64,000 nt of DNA from Luteolibacter flavescens (GCF_025950085.1 NZ_JAPDDS010000003.1:1-64000); one strand, 5' to 3'; counted from the first letter of the stretch, positions 1 through 9,621 are shown. Notes: generated by a model not told the origin, from the letters alone. Made by a program: numbers and translations.

Positions 1-181
1 AGGCAAGCCGGTTCGGAAAGCGGCCTGAGCACGAGAACCGCCAAGGAAAATCACACGGCGGCTCGGACCACGCTTACGATGGCGTTGCGGATGCCGCGAT
101 ACTCCGGCGTCTCGTGGAAATCGCCATTGCAGCATCGGGGAAAGCCTCCGCCTTGAATTGCTCGCCTCAGGGACAAAACGA
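1..181. other. unassigned window edge
   Basis: No gene can be supported here. Open frames run through on both strands but none has a recognisable motif, and the gene they might belong to would lie outside the window. The stretch ends at the terminator hairpin of the neighbouring reverse-strand gene. Confidence 0.4.
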
Positions 182-215
182 AACGGCGCGGTGTGGAAAC
201 CCACCCCGCGCCGTT
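182..215 (-). terminator. intrinsic terminator of secreted-protein gene
   Basis: Arms AACGGCGCGG (182-191) and CCGCGCCGTT (206-215) pair perfectly over 10 bp. Reading the reverse strand, the hairpin follows the stop codon at 271 and is followed by a short T-rich stretch, as expected for a Rho-independent terminator. Confidence 0.65.
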
Positions 216-270
216 CGCTGTTATGCCTCAAGATCCTTCATGGCCCCGCCGGAGCGGAGCCATGGAAATG

Positions 271-2601
271 TCAGTCTTCGATACGGTAGAATTCCTTCGG
301 CTCGGAAGCTTCCGAGGCAGGAATGACCGCTTGTCCCGCACCGCTGGCATCCGTCGTGACCGACAGCGGAGCCGTCAGTGGCACGAAGGGCGAGGTGAGG
401 TCCGCGGACTTGGTCACCTGGTAGGCGGTGTTCGGCAGGCCCGTGAAGTTGATCGTCACGGCGCCGGTGGCGTCGCGGGTCACATTCACCACCTTCAGGT
501 CCGCCGCTGCCGGAACCGTCAGTTCATTCGTCAGGCCGTAGAAGTGAGCAGCACCACTGTCGAAGAGCGCGGACGCGGGATTCGCTGCCACGATCGTCAT
601 CTTGGTATCCTGCGCGACGAAGGTGTAGCTCACGTAGAAGACCGAGTTGTCGTTGGTGTTGCTCAGGACGATGTCCGGACGGTCATACAGGAGCGATCCG
701 AAGGGCATCTGCACATCGCTTCCGTTGGTGTAGATGAGGTCGATCGGACGCAGGCTGTTGTTGCCGAACTTGCGGATGAAGAGCTTCGTCTCGTAGGTGG
801 CACCAGGAGTGAGTCCGCTCAACTCATAGGTGTGGATACCGGTGGTATTGTCCCCGCCGTAAGTGAACGTGCCCATCATCTCGCGCAAGCCGCTACCGGC
901 GGGAACGCCGGCTGCGTCAGGCGACCAGCCGCCGAGATTGGCCGTGGTAAACGCAGCCTTGCCGCCATTCACCGTCCAATTGAAGTTCGCGGGAGTGACC
1001 GCCGGAGTCAGCGCATCGAAGGCCACACCGTTGATCGTGGCAGCGCCGCCACCGCTGATCTTGTGGGTGTAGGTCTTGCTTGAGTCGATGCCGGTGCTGG
1101 CATCGGTGGTCACCGGGACGATCGAGAATGCCGCGGGGAGCGACGGGCGCGAAGCCGCGTCAAGCGGGTTGCTTCCACGCTCGACTTCGAAGCCATCGCG
1201 GGATCCGTCACCATCGGTATCGGCAACCGTCGGATTCGTGCCGAGGTTGAACTCCTCAAGATCGTTCAGACCGTCGAGATCGCTATCGGCGCGGCGAGGA
1301 TTCGTCGCGATGCGACCGGCAGGCGGGTTGGTCTCATCGGTGTCGTTGATGCCGTCACCGTCGCTATCCAGGGAGAAGGGCGAGAGACCCGGCTCGATGA
1401 GCCAGGCCATGTACTCGTCATAGTCCGAAATGCCGTCGCCATCGTAGTCGCCGGAGCCGGGGCCCGAACCAGTCACAGTGACATTGCCGTTCAGGTTTGC
1501 CAGGCTGGTATTGCCGGGGAAGCTGAGTTCCCAGTCATCCGGCAGCATGTCCATGTCGTCGTCCTTGATCGGGACGAGGGTGAGGACTTCCTCGGTGACC
1601 GCGCCTGATTCCTGACCGGTGGCGCGCACGCGGACGGTGTAGGCCTTTCCAGCTTCGCCCAGCTTGAAGTCATAGGAGCCCGTGACCAGTTCGCCGAATT
1701 CGGAGATCACGAACTTGTCGTTATCGGTATCACCCGTCCCCGACACGAGCTGGAAGGTCGATTGCTCGTAGCCGCCGGTGTGGAGCGAATTGATGTCGAA
1801 GGTTCCTGCCAGCGTGCCGGCATCCGATCCCGAGCGGAAATCCGGGGACAGCAGCACCGTCATTCCGAACGCCGTGGTGACCTTGAAGTTGTCGAAGTAG
1901 GTGCCACCACCCCGGTTCTCCAATTCCATGTAAAGCTCACCAGCATTGCCGTTCCAGGTAAACTGATCTTCCGAGATCACGTTGCCCTCCACACTGGCTT
2001 TCACGTCAACCAGGGTACCATCATCGAAGGAAGTGAAAAGATATTCCAATTTCACACGGCGCTGGATCCCGTTGGCTCCTTGAACCGGAGACCCGATCGC
2101 AACACCATTCGCATATCGTGTGTGAATGCCGGTCTTGCCGATCTGGAATCCGTAGTCAGTTCCAGCATCAGTTGTCCGAACCGTCGGCTCGCCCGCACTC
2201 GGACCGGAGATGCCTGTGGCAAAACCTACCCAGTGGGCAGGGTCAGAGGTGTTGAGGGCATGTGTGATCTGGAACTCCACGCACATGCCGCGAGCTGCCA
2301 GAATATCGGGCGCAGATGGAAGGGCTGCCCAGTTGCACCAGGTCGAGGTGTCCGTTTGGAATCGGACACGACCACCACCGAACATGTACAGTTGATTGTC
2401 GATCGTGAGATGCTGGGTCTGGGAAGAGCGGGACATGATCGTCTCCGCTTCCTTTCCGAAGCGTCGGTTGACAAGCGATGACGAATCCAGGTTCACCTGT
2501 GGAACACCTGCATCGTAGGTATCCCAAAAAATGAGATTCTCCCCGGAAGCGGAGAGTGAGAGTGAACCCGCGACGATTGGGATGAGATAAGTTCGAATCA
2601 T
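271..2601 (-). CDS. secreted multidomain protein with calcium-binding repeats
   Basis: This 776-residue protein starts with a signal peptide (hydrophobic core near residues 5-18) and is probably exported. Residues about 25-240 look like a concanavalin/LamG-type beta-sandwich, ending in a DNFKVTT-like strand. Residues about 250-345 resemble a cadherin-like repeat. Residues about 345-485 carry several thrombospondin-type-3 Asp-rich loops such as DSDGDGIND, DSDLDGLND and DTDGDGSRD, which bind calcium in known families. The last 65 residues form a small module ending in KEFYRIED, shared with two other secreted proteins in this window. Substrate and partner are unknown; a surface adhesin or polysaccharide-binding role is inference. 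It stands alone, with a terminator hairpin downstream. Confidence 0.8.
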   Translation of the reverse strand: MIRTYLIPIVAGSLSLSASGENLIFWDTYDAGVPQVNLDSSSLVNRRFGKEAETIMSRSSQTQHLTIDNQLYMFGGGRVRFQTDTSTWCNWAALPSAPDILAARGMCVEFQITHALNTSDPAHWVGFATGISGPSAGEPTVRTTDAGTDYGFQIGKTGIHTRYANGVAIGSPVQGANGIQRRVKLEYLFTSFDDGTLVDVKASVEGNVISEDQFTWNGNAGELYMELENRGGGTYFDNFKVTTAFGMTVLLSPDFRSGSDAGTLAGTFDINSLHTGGYEQSTFQLVSGTGDTDNDKFVISEFGELVTGSYDFKLGEAGKAYTVRVRATGQESGAVTEEVLTLVPIKDDDMDMLPDDWELSFPGNTSLANLNGNVTVTGSGPGSGDYDGDGISDYDEYMAWLIEPGLSPFSLDSDGDGINDTDETNPPAGRIATNPRRADSDLDGLNDLEEFNLGTNPTVADTDGDGSRDGFEVERGSNPLDAASRPSLPAAFSIVPVTTDASTGIDSSKTYTHKISGGGAATINGVAFDALTPAVTPANFNWTVNGGKAAFTTANLGGWSPDAAGVPAGSGLREMMGTFTYGGDNTTGIHTYELSGLTPGATYETKLFIRKFGNNSLRPIDLIYTNGSDVQMPFGSLLYDRPDIVLSNTNDNSVFYVSYTFVAQDTKMTIVAANPASALFDSGAAHFYGLTNELTVPAAADLKVVNVTRDATGAVTINFTGLPNTAYQVTKSADLTSPFVPLTAPLSVTTDASGAGQAVIPASEASEPKEFYRIED

Positions 2602-3086
2602 GATAATTTTTTGGGGCGCATTAAGCGGTTGTGGTCTTTTTGGGTAGGGTTTCGAGGTAACGGAGGAGGGCCCTTCACGCGGGTCGAAGAGTGAGCTTTC
2701 GGCCCATGAAAAAGGCGGACGTCGCGAGCACGATGCGTGCGTAACCAGCTAAAAAAAAGGGATTCCCTGCTATCCTATGTAATTCTATAGGACCAACACC
2801 CTGCATTAAGTGATATTTAATGCCACCATGAAGACCACGCACAAGAATCGCTTCCTCCAAATCCTCAATCACTTACACAGGATTCAAAAACGAGACCTAT
2901 CGCTTCTGCTGCGGAAATAGCCCGATACGATCCTTCCCTTTCCTTCTCGTCTCCATACCCCCCGGAATCTTCGTCCCAGCGCTCCTCCCGCCTCAAACGA
3001 AATAAGACAATTTTATCCATACCGGCAGGGTATATTGCGCGGCCCCAAACTTCATCGGGAGCGATCTTCCAGAATACGAAAACGGA
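2602..3086. other. A/T-richer intergenic region
   Basis: No convincing gene. A 65-codon reverse-strand frame (2675-2872) lacks recognisable features. A short inverted repeat TCCTAT/ATAGGA (2773-2778 and 2787-2792) sits next to a run of eight A residues, possibly a regulatory site. The base composition is clearly more A/T-rich than the flanking genes, as for a long promoter region or decayed sequence. Confidence 0.4.
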
Positions 3087-3121
3087 TCACGGGCCGCCGA
3101 CATGACGTCGGCGGCCCGTGA
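3087..3121 (-). terminator. intrinsic terminator of SDR gene
   Basis: A perfect 15-bp stem (3087-3101 with 3107-3121) closes a 5-base loop ATGAC. On the reverse strand it lies 53 bases after the SDR stop codon and is followed by CCGTTTTCG. It is one of the strongest hairpins in the window. Confidence 0.75.
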
Positions 3122-3173
3122 CCCGGATGGCCGGACGATCCGGCAAGTCATTGGTCCTTCGGGGGACCCGGCC

Positions 3174-3935
3174 TCAGAGAAACATCCCGCCCGAAGCCTC
3201 GAGCCGCTGGGCATTCACCCAGCGCCCCTCCTCCGAGCAGAGGAAGGCGACCACCCCGCCGATGTCATCCGGCACACCGACGCGTCCGAGCGCGGTCTGT
3301 GCGGAGATCATCTCACGCACGCCTGCATGCGCGAGGTGCCCGGCGGTAAAGTCCGTCTCGATGGCACCGGGGGCGACCACGTTCACATTGATGCGGCGCG
3401 GCCCAAGCTCCTTCGCCAGATAGCGGGACATCACTTCCACCGCGCCCTTCATCGCGGCGTAGGCGGAGTAGCCGGGGATGGAAAAGCGAGCCAGGCCCGT
3501 GGAGGTGCAGACGATGCGCCCCCCATCCGCGATCAGTGGCAGCAGGCGCTGAGTGAGGAAATACACGCCCTTCAGGTGAACCTGATAGAGCCGGTCGAAA
3601 TTCTCCTCGGTCATCTCCGGGAAGGGAGCGGACGACTCGATGCCCGCATTGTTTACGAGGAAATCGAAGCTCCCGCGCTCCCATTTCTGCGCGAGGGCCG
3701 CGCCGACTTGATCCGTGAAGGAGGCGAAGCCGTCCGTGGACGAGACATCGAGCGGCAAGGCGATGGCCTTTCGCCCCAGCGCCTCGATCTCCGCGGCGAC
3801 GGCTTCACCTTCCGTCTTCTTCTCACGGTAGGTCAGGATGACATCGGCCCCGCGGGCGGCGAGTGCGAGTGCGATATTGCGGCCGAGGCCGCGGCTGCCA
3901 CCGGTGACGATGGCGATCTTCTGGTCGAGATTCAT
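3174..3935 (-). CDS. SDR family NAD(P)-dependent oxidoreductase
   Basis: A 253-residue classical short-chain dehydrogenase. The cofactor-binding motif TGGSRGLGR is at residues 11-19, NNAG at about 95-98, and the catalytic YxxxK at Tyr159-Lys163, with a preceding Ser near 145. Length and motif order match the 3-oxoacyl-ACP reductase/glucose dehydrogenase-like subgroup, but the substrate cannot be read from sequence. It is the last gene of a reverse-strand group with a small membrane protein and a second SDR, opposite an AraC regulator, so a role in aldehyde or alcohol stress metabolism is plausible (inference). A strong terminator follows. Confidence 0.9.
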   Translation of the reverse strand: MNLDQKIAIVTGGSRGLGRNIALALAARGADVILTYREKKTEGEAVAAEIEALGRKAIALPLDVSSTDGFASFTDQVGAALAQKWERGSFDFLVNNAGIESSAPFPEMTEENFDRLYQVHLKGVYFLTQRLLPLIADGGRIVCTSTGLARFSIPGYSAYAAMKGAVEVMSRYLAKELGPRRINVNVVAPGAIETDFTAGHLAHAGVREMISAQTALGRVGVPDDIGGVVAFLCSEEGRWVNAQRLEASGGMFL

Positions 3936-3956
3936 GGTCGTTTTGTTAGATGGTTG

Positions 3957-4178
3957 TCAGCGGTTCTGCGGGGCGATGGCCTCGAGCAAGGGATCATCCG
4001 AGAGCATCACCTGGCAGGGGTAGGCACACTCCCCGCCATGCCGCCCCTCCGCAGGGAGGGCGGCGGCAGCGACGAAGAGGACGAGCGAACCGAGGATGAA
4101 GGCGGTGCGCCACTCGGGATGCCGCTCCAGCAGGGTGCGGCTCCGCTTCCGCAAGACGGGGATGATGTCCACGCTCAT
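3957..4178 (-). CDS. small single-span membrane protein
   Basis: This 73-residue frame lies between two SDR genes on the same strand, with short gaps on each side (21 and 22 bases). It has a basic N-terminus (RKRSRTLLERH), one predicted membrane span at about residues 25-43, and a short tail with two Cys residues. I do not recognise a family. Position, composition and compact spacing suggest a real member of the SDR operon, but it could be a chance frame. Confidence 0.5.
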   Translation of the reverse strand: MSVDIIPVLRKRSRTLLERHPEWRTAFILGSLVLFVAAAALPAEGRHGGECAYPCQVMLSDDPLLEAIAPQNR

Positions 4179-4200
4179 GGCCGGTCGGGGTGTGGGGGTT

Positions 4201-4932
4201 TCAGTTCGGGCTCGCAGTGGGGCGCACGATGATCTCGTTCACGTCCACGTCGTCGGGTTGGTCGATGGCAAAGCTGATCGCCTTCGCGATGGCCTCGGCC
4301 GGGATGGCGATCTCACGGAACTTGTCGATGAAGCCTGCGGTCTCATCGTGGGTGATGGTGTGCGCCAGTTCCGAGGTGGTGACGCCGGGCGAGATGACGG
4401 TCACGCGGATGTCCGTATTCTCCTGGCGCAGGCCGTCGGAGATCGCGACCACGGCGAATTTCGTGGCACTGTAGACCGCGCAGGTCGGCCAGACCTGGTG
4501 CCCGCCGATGGAGGACACATTGATCACCTGGCCGCGACCCTGCTTCTTCATCACCGGCAGTGCTGCGGCGATGCCATGGAGCACGCCACGGATATTCACG
4601 TCGATCATCTGGTTCCACTCGTCGATCTTGAGCGCCTCCAGCGGAGACAGCGGCATCACGCCGGCGTTGTTGACGATCACGTCGATGCGGCCGTGCTTCT
4701 CCAGCGCGAGGCCGGCGAAGGCGCGCACGTCCTCGAGATCGGTCACGTCGAGCGAGGTGAATTCCACCGAGCCTCCGGCGGCATTGAGCTCGGCGGCGAG
4801 CTTCTCAAGCCGGTCCGTGCGGCGGGCACCGATGACTAGGTGGTGGCCCTTCGCGGCGAGGTGACGGGCGGTGGCTTCACCGATTCCGCTGCTGGCTCCG
4901 GTGACGAGGATGACTTTGCGTTCAGTGTTCAT
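4201..4932 (-). CDS. SDR family oxidoreductase
   Basis: A 243-residue classical short-chain dehydrogenase. TGASSGIGEA is at residues 11-20, NNAG at 88-91, a catalytic Ser at about 140-141 and YSATK (Tyr154, Lys158). The start at 4932 is chosen over an upstream one because AAGGA lies about 8 bases before this ATG and the protein then begins directly with the Rossmann strand; the extra 49 codons are poor coding sequence. It heads a reverse-strand group divergent from an AraC regulator, so expression is probably controlled by that regulator (inference). In enterobacteria the related YqhC regulator controls aldehyde reductases. Confidence 0.9.
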   Translation of the reverse strand: MNTERKVILVTGASSGIGEATARHLAAKGHHLVIGARRTDRLEKLAAELNAAGGSVEFTSLDVTDLEDVRAFAGLALEKHGRIDVIVNNAGVMPLSPLEALKIDEWNQMIDVNIRGVLHGIAAALPVMKKQGRGQVINVSSIGGHQVWPTCAVYSATKFAVVAISDGLRQENTDIRVTVISPGVTTSELAHTITHDETAGFIDKFREIAIPAEAIAKAISFAIDQPDDVDVNEIIVRPTASPN

Positions 4933-5012
4933 TTTGTGGTCCTTTTTGAGGTTGGTAGCGGTGGAAGCGGAGGCCGCTCTCACATGCACACACCGTAGCT
5001 CCACGCGGGATT

Positions 5013-5027
5013 TCAGGATATACCTGA
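5013..5027. promoter_or_regulatory. candidate operator palindrome between SDR and AraC genes
   Basis: TCAGG-ATATA-CCTGA is a perfect 5-bp dyad in the 176-base divergent region, 81 bases upstream of the SDR start. It could be an operator or overlap a promoter -10 element. The link to the AraC regulator is inferred from position only. Confidence 0.35.
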
Positions 5028-5108
5028 TGGCCCGGAATGATTGCCCGATTCTCCTAAGCGCCAGATCCCACTTGCACAATTCTGCCTCCTCATTGCCTAT
5101 TCCTACGC

Positions 5109-6041
5109 ATGAGCGCGAAACAACGTGAACTGGACCATGACATCGCCGCCGCCCGCCCGGGTCGTCTGGTGGAGCTGCTGAGAGGGCTCACGCAGAATGA
5201 CGGCTTCAGCACCACGCGCCTGCCCGGCGTGAAGCTGATGCAACTGAGCTGTGCGATGATGAAGGGCCCCGTCTCCTATGACCCTAGTATCGTGATCATC
5301 GCGCAGGGGCGGAAGCGCGGCTATCTCGGCGACCAGGTCTTCACCTACGATGCAAATCACTTCCTCGTGCTCTCCGTTCCCTTACCCTTCGAGTGCGAGA
5401 CACTGGCCTCGCCCGAGGGGCCGATGCTCGGCATCTCCGTCGGTGTCACGCCCGCCATCATCGCCGAGCTGATGATGGCGATGGAGAAGCCAATGCCGAT
5501 CCCGATGGGCAAGCCCGAGGCGATCCGCGCGAATCCCCTCAGCGACCCGCTCTACGATGCCGCCGTGCGCCTGGTGGAGGCCCTGTATTCCGCGGAGGAC
5601 GCACGCATCCTGGGCCCGCAGATCGTGCGCGAGATCACCTACCGAGTGCTGGCCGGCGAGGAAGGCGGGCCGCTGCGTGCGCTGGCCGCACCGCACAGTC
5701 ACTTCGGCCAGATCAGCCGGGCGCTCCAGCGCATCCATGATGACTACGCGACCCCCGTGGACATGGCCACGCTGGCGAGCGAGGCGGGCATGAGCGTGTC
5801 CACCTTCCACTCCCATTTCAAGGCGGTCACGAGCTCGCCGCCGCTGCAATATTTGAAGACCATCCGCCTCCACAAGGCCCGCCTGATGATGGTGCAGGGA
5901 GGCGAGACCGCGGCCAGCGCCGCACGCCTCGTGGGCTATGAAAGCGCGTCGCAATTCAGCCGCGAATTCAAGCGCTTCTTCGGCGCCACACCCGCCGCGG
6001 AAACGGAGAAGCTGAAGGCAAGTCTGATGCGCCTGGCGTAA
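5109..6041 (+). CDS. AraC family transcriptional regulator (YqhC-like)
   Basis: A 310-residue regulator. The N-terminal half (about residues 20-195) matches the AraC_N cupin-like domain seen in YqhC-type regulators, with the characteristic stretch PSIVIIAQGRKRGYLG. The C-terminal 100 residues hold two helix-turn-helix motifs (around MATLASEAGMSVSTFHSHFK and VGYESASQFSREFKRFFG). It is transcribed away from two SDR genes and probably activates them in response to a small reactive molecule; in E. coli YqhC responds to aldehydes. The ligand here is unknown. Confidence 0.9.
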   Translation: MSAKQRELDHDIAAARPGRLVELLRGLTQNDGFSTTRLPGVKLMQLSCAMMKGPVSYDPSIVIIAQGRKRGYLGDQVFTYDANHFLVLSVPLPFECETLASPEGPMLGISVGVTPAIIAELMMAMEKPMPIPMGKPEAIRANPLSDPLYDAAVRLVEALYSAEDARILGPQIVREITYRVLAGEEGGPLRALAAPHSHFGQISRALQRIHDDYATPVDMATLASEAGMSVSTFHSHFKAVTSSPPLQYLKTIRLHKARLMMVQGGETAASAARLVGYESASQFSREFKRFFGATPAAETEKLKASLMRLA

Positions 6042-6223
6042 GAACGGCGGCGTCTCCAACTGGTTGAAAACAGCCTCATTAATCGTTTACCTCCCGGATT
6101 TGCTCCGCTAGGAAACATCCAGACTTGGACAGCCGTTCCGCGGGTGTCGAAAGCGCCCCCCGATAGCGCCGGAAGACACCCGGGAAATCCGCTGGAGTTC
6201 CCATGCTACCAAATCCTCGACCC

Positions 6224-7948
6224 ATGAAATCCCAACTCATCCTCCCTCTTGCGGGGCTTGCCGCATTGGCATCTCCCCTGCACGCGCAGACCTACACGGA
6301 AGCGGTCCTCAGCGATTCACCGCTGGCTTACTTCCCTCTCGGTGACGAGCCGCCGGAAGGCGCATGGCGCTCGACCGCGACGAATCTGGGCACGCTGGGT
6401 GCCACCGCGAACGGCCTTCATTTCCCCGGCCTGCGCCACCGCATCGCCGGAGCGCTCGCCAGCGACACGAATGTGGCGGCGGGCTATACGGCGATCGACA
6501 CCGGCTCGATCGACGGCGGTGTGCCGACCGTGATCCCCTTCCTGCCCGCGCTGAACACGCAGACATTCTCCGTGGAAGCCTGGCTGAAGCCCGATGTGAC
6601 CGGCGCCGGCAATGCGCAGTCGCCGCTGGCAAACCGCAAGGCCGACGGAGGACGTACCGGCTGGATCGTCTATCAACGCGCCCCGGAGGTCGGCTGGAAT
6701 CTCCGCATGTATACCGGTACCGGCACCGGTGCCTCGATTGACTTCAATGGAGGACCCTACACGGTGGGCCAGTGGCAGCATTTCGTGGCCACCTTCAACG
6801 GGAACACCGCCACCATCTACATCAATGGCGTGTTTGCAGGCAGCGACACACTCGCCAGCGGTGAGGTCTACATGCCAAACAGCCTCGCCACGAATCCGCT
6901 CGGCATTGGCGGCGTGGCCAATGGCAGCGAGAATCCATTCATCGGCGGCATCGATGAAGTGGCGCTCTATGACTTCGCGCTCACCGCACCGGAGGTGCAG
7001 GCTCACTACCAGGCCGCGACCAACCCGAACCCCACCACGGCCTACAAGGATCTGGTGCTGGCCGATACGCCGGTGGCCTACTACCGCCTCGACGAAGCCG
7101 CCCAGACGACCGTGACAAATCTCGGCACGCTGGGCACCGCGGCGGATGCCGTGATGGCGAACACGCCCGCCGTGATCGACGGCCCACAGCCACCAAAGCA
7201 CGGAGGCTTCCCCGCAGACAACGCGGCCAGCCTTTTCAATGGCACCAGCACCTACGTGGACGTGCTGAATCCGACAGGGCTGAATTTCACCGGACAGATC
7301 ACGCTGGAGGCATGGATCCAGCCATCGACCCAGACGAACTTCGCGGCAAACATCATCGCGCACGGACTGAACGATGATGTCGGCGCAGCGCTTCCCCAAG
7401 AGGAGGTTTTCTTCCGCATCGAAAACGGCAACTACGAGGTAGGGTCACTCGGCGGGAAAGCATCATTCGCCGTGCCTGCCGGCGATCTAACAGGCACGAA
7501 CTGGATCCACCTCGCGGGCACCTGGAGCGGCGGCCAGTGGCGGCTGTATCGCAATGGCGTGGAAGTCGCCACCGGTGCCGACTCCACCGGCGCAGTGCTC
7601 GTGAACAACGCCAACTGGGGCATCGGAGCCCGCGGACGTTGGAAGCGTGCCCAGACCTTCCCCAGCGCGCTCGTTCCCGGGGATACACGCCTTTTCAACG
7701 GCGGCATATCAGACGCGGCGATTTACAATACCGCGCTGTCCGCCGACCGCATCAAGGCCCACTTCATGGCCGGCCTCGGGCCGCAACCGCTCGTCATCTC
7801 ACGCCCGAATGGCGTGATCACGCTGGACTGGGGCGGCGGCACGCTCCAGCAGTCGGACGACCTCAACAACAACTGGCAGGACGTGCTTGTGACACCGCCC
7901 TATCAGCCGAATGACGGGCCGCGTCACTTCTATCGCCTGAAGTTCTGA
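6224..7948 (+). CDS. secreted protein with two LamG-type domains
   Basis: A 574-residue exported protein. The ATG at 6224 is preferred over one 7 codons upstream because it directly begins the signal peptide MKSQLILPLAGLAALASPLHA. Two similar halves each begin with a 'DSPLAYFPLGD' or 'DTPVAYYRLDE' segment followed by a LamG/concanavalin-like sandwich (about 20-260 and 265-510), indicating an internal duplication. The C-terminus carries the small module ending RHFYRLKF shared with two other secreted proteins. LamG domains bind glycans or proteins; the actual ligand is unknown. A terminator follows the stop. Confidence 0.85.
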   Translation: MKSQLILPLAGLAALASPLHAQTYTEAVLSDSPLAYFPLGDEPPEGAWRSTATNLGTLGATANGLHFPGLRHRIAGALASDTNVAAGYTAIDTGSIDGGVPTVIPFLPALNTQTFSVEAWLKPDVTGAGNAQSPLANRKADGGRTGWIVYQRAPEVGWNLRMYTGTGTGASIDFNGGPYTVGQWQHFVATFNGNTATIYINGVFAGSDTLASGEVYMPNSLATNPLGIGGVANGSENPFIGGIDEVALYDFALTAPEVQAHYQAATNPNPTTAYKDLVLADTPVAYYRLDEAAQTTVTNLGTLGTAADAVMANTPAVIDGPQPPKHGGFPADNAASLFNGTSTYVDVLNPTGLNFTGQITLEAWIQPSTQTNFAANIIAHGLNDDVGAALPQEEVFFRIENGNYEVGSLGGKASFAVPAGDLTGTNWIHLAGTWSGGQWRLYRNGVEVATGADSTGAVLVNNANWGIGARGRWKRAQTFPSALVPGDTRLFNGGISDAAIYNTALSADRIKAHFMAGLGPQPLVISRPNGVITLDWGGGTLQQSDDLNNNWQDVLVTPPYQPNDGPRHFYRLKF

Positions 7949-7962
7949 CCGATCACGACAAG

Positions 7963-7997
7963 GCGGGGCGTCGCGATCGCGCGGCGTCCCGCTTTTT
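7963..7997 (+). terminator. intrinsic terminator of LamG gene
   Basis: A 12-bp stem with two wobble pairs (7963-7974 with 7981-7992), loop GATCGC, is followed immediately by TTTTT (7993-7997). It lies 15 bases after the stop codon and is a canonical Rho-independent terminator. Confidence 0.85.
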
Positions 7998-8013
7998 CAT
8001 TTCGCCGTGCCGC

Positions 8014-9576
8014 TCACAGGGCCTCGGCAACGCGCATGCCATCGAGCGCCGCGCTGACGATGCCCCCGGCATAGCCCGCGCCTTCGCCGCAGGGATAGAG
8101 ACCGCGGACCTCGGGATGCTCCAGCGTGTCGTCCCGGCGGGGAATGCGGACGGGGGAACTGGTGCGCGTCTCGAAGCCGAGCAAAAGCGCCTCCTGCCCC
8201 GCATAGCCGCGGATCTTCCGGTCGAAGAGCTTCAGGCCCGTCTGCATGCGGCGCACGATGCCCTTGGGCAGGATCTCATGCAGCGGCGAGGATTTGCCGC
8301 CCGGGAAGTAGCTGGTCTTCGGGAGGTCGGCGGAGACCTTGTTCACGAGGAAATCCGCGACGCGTTGGCCGGGCGCGACCTGGCCGCCGCCGCCTGCCTG
8401 CTTCGCCGCGACTTCGAGCGCCTTCTGGAAGGCGATGCCGGAGAGCACGCCGTGTTCCTTTGAGAAGGAGTCGGTATCCTCCGGCTCCACGGTCACGACG
8501 AGGCCGGAATTTGCAAAGGGCGAGTCGCGCCGGGCGAGGCTCATGCCATTCACCACCACCTCGTCATTCTCGGTGGAGGCCGGGACGATGAAGCCACCCG
8601 GGCACATGCAGAAGGAATGCACACCGCGGTCGTCGATCTTCGTCGCCACGGCATAGCGAGCTGCGGGCAGCAGGTCGGGGCGCTCCTCGTCCTTCTTCAG
8701 GTGATACTGCTGGGCATCGATGAAAGGCTGAGGGTGCTCGATGCGCACGCCCACGGCGAAGGGCTTGCGCTCCAACAGGATCTTCTTCTCCGCCAGCAGG
8801 CGGTAGATGTCGCGGGCGCTGTGGCCGGTGGCCAGCACCACGGCATCGCCGGTGATCTCCTCACCCTCCGCGGTGATCACGCCGCGCAGGCAATCCCCAT
8901 CCACGATGAAATCCACCACCTTCGTCTGGAAGCGGACCTCCCCTCCCCCTTCGAGGATGGACGCACGCATGGCCTTCACCACGTTTGGCAGCAGGTTCGA
9001 GCCGATGTGCGGGTGCGCGTCGGTCAGGATGCGCTGGGGAGCCCCGTGCGCGACGAGGATCTCATAGACGCGCGCGACCGGGCCGCGCTTCGTGGCGCGG
9101 GTGTAGAGCTTGCCATCCGAGAAGGTGCCGGCTCCGCCTTCGCCGAAGCAGTAGTTCGAATCTTCGATGACGACTCCCTGCCGAAGGATGGGCGCAAGGT
9201 CGAAGCGCCGCGCCGAGGCGTCCTTGCCGCGCTCCAGCACGATCGGCTTGATGCCGCGCTCCAGGCAATGCAGCGCCGCAAACATCCCCGCCGGGCCACA
9301 GCCCACGATGACGGCCGTCCGTGCGTTTGCAGGCAGCGGAGGCGTGGACCACGTCGGCACGATCTCGGCGGGCAAGGGCACATCGACGGCGACTTCCAGG
9401 CGGAGCTGCACCTTCACCGCGCGCTGGCGGGCGTCCAGCGAGTGCTTCAGCAGGCGCACGCCGGTCACCCGGGATGCGGGCACGCCGAGCTTTTTCGCGG
9501 CGGCAGCTTTCCACGCGACTTCGTCCTCGGAAGCGTCGAGGGGCAGGATGAGGTCGAGCGTTTCGATCATCGGCAA
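8014..9576 (-). CDS. FAD-dependent dehydrogenase, COG2509 type
   Basis: A 520-residue flavoprotein. Residues 1-80 form the small alpha/beta N-terminal domain typical of this family; the FAD-binding motif GCGPAGMFAALHCLERG follows at about 92-108, then FGEGGAGTFSDGKLYTR (about 144-160), a family hallmark. The C-terminus has GLYPCGEGAGYAGGIVSAALDG, the second FAD contact. Homologues are widespread and annotated only as uncharacterised FAD-dependent dehydrogenases or NAD(P)/FAD oxidoreductases. No Fe-S cysteine motif is seen. It is followed by no obvious partner; its substrate is unknown. Confidence 0.88.
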   Translation of the reverse strand: MPMIETLDLILPLDASEDEVAWKAAAAKKLGVPASRVTGVRLLKHSLDARQRAVKVQLRLEVAVDVPLPAEIVPTWSTPPLPANARTAVIVGCGPAGMFAALHCLERGIKPIVLERGKDASARRFDLAPILRQGVVIEDSNYCFGEGGAGTFSDGKLYTRATKRGPVARVYEILVAHGAPQRILTDAHPHIGSNLLPNVVKAMRASILEGGGEVRFQTKVVDFIVDGDCLRGVITAEGEEITGDAVVLATGHSARDIYRLLAEKKILLERKPFAVGVRIEHPQPFIDAQQYHLKKDEERPDLLPAARYAVATKIDDRGVHSFCMCPGGFIVPASTENDEVVVNGMSLARRDSPFANSGLVVTVEPEDTDSFSKEHGVLSGIAFQKALEVAAKQAGGGGQVAPGQRVADFLVNKVSADLPKTSYFPGGKSSPLHEILPKGIVRRMQTGLKLFDRKIRGYAGQEALLLGFETRTSSPVRIPRRDDTLEHPEVRGLYPCGEGAGYAGGIVSAALDGMRVAEAL

Positions 9577-9621
9577 GGCGTCATCGCAGGACGCCGGGCG
9601 GTCGGCAAGCTCCGCGAGCGG

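Noticed and set aside
2675-2872. 65-codon reverse-strand frame in the A/T-richer gap
   Set aside because: No ribosome-binding site, motif or conserved pattern seen; could be chance.
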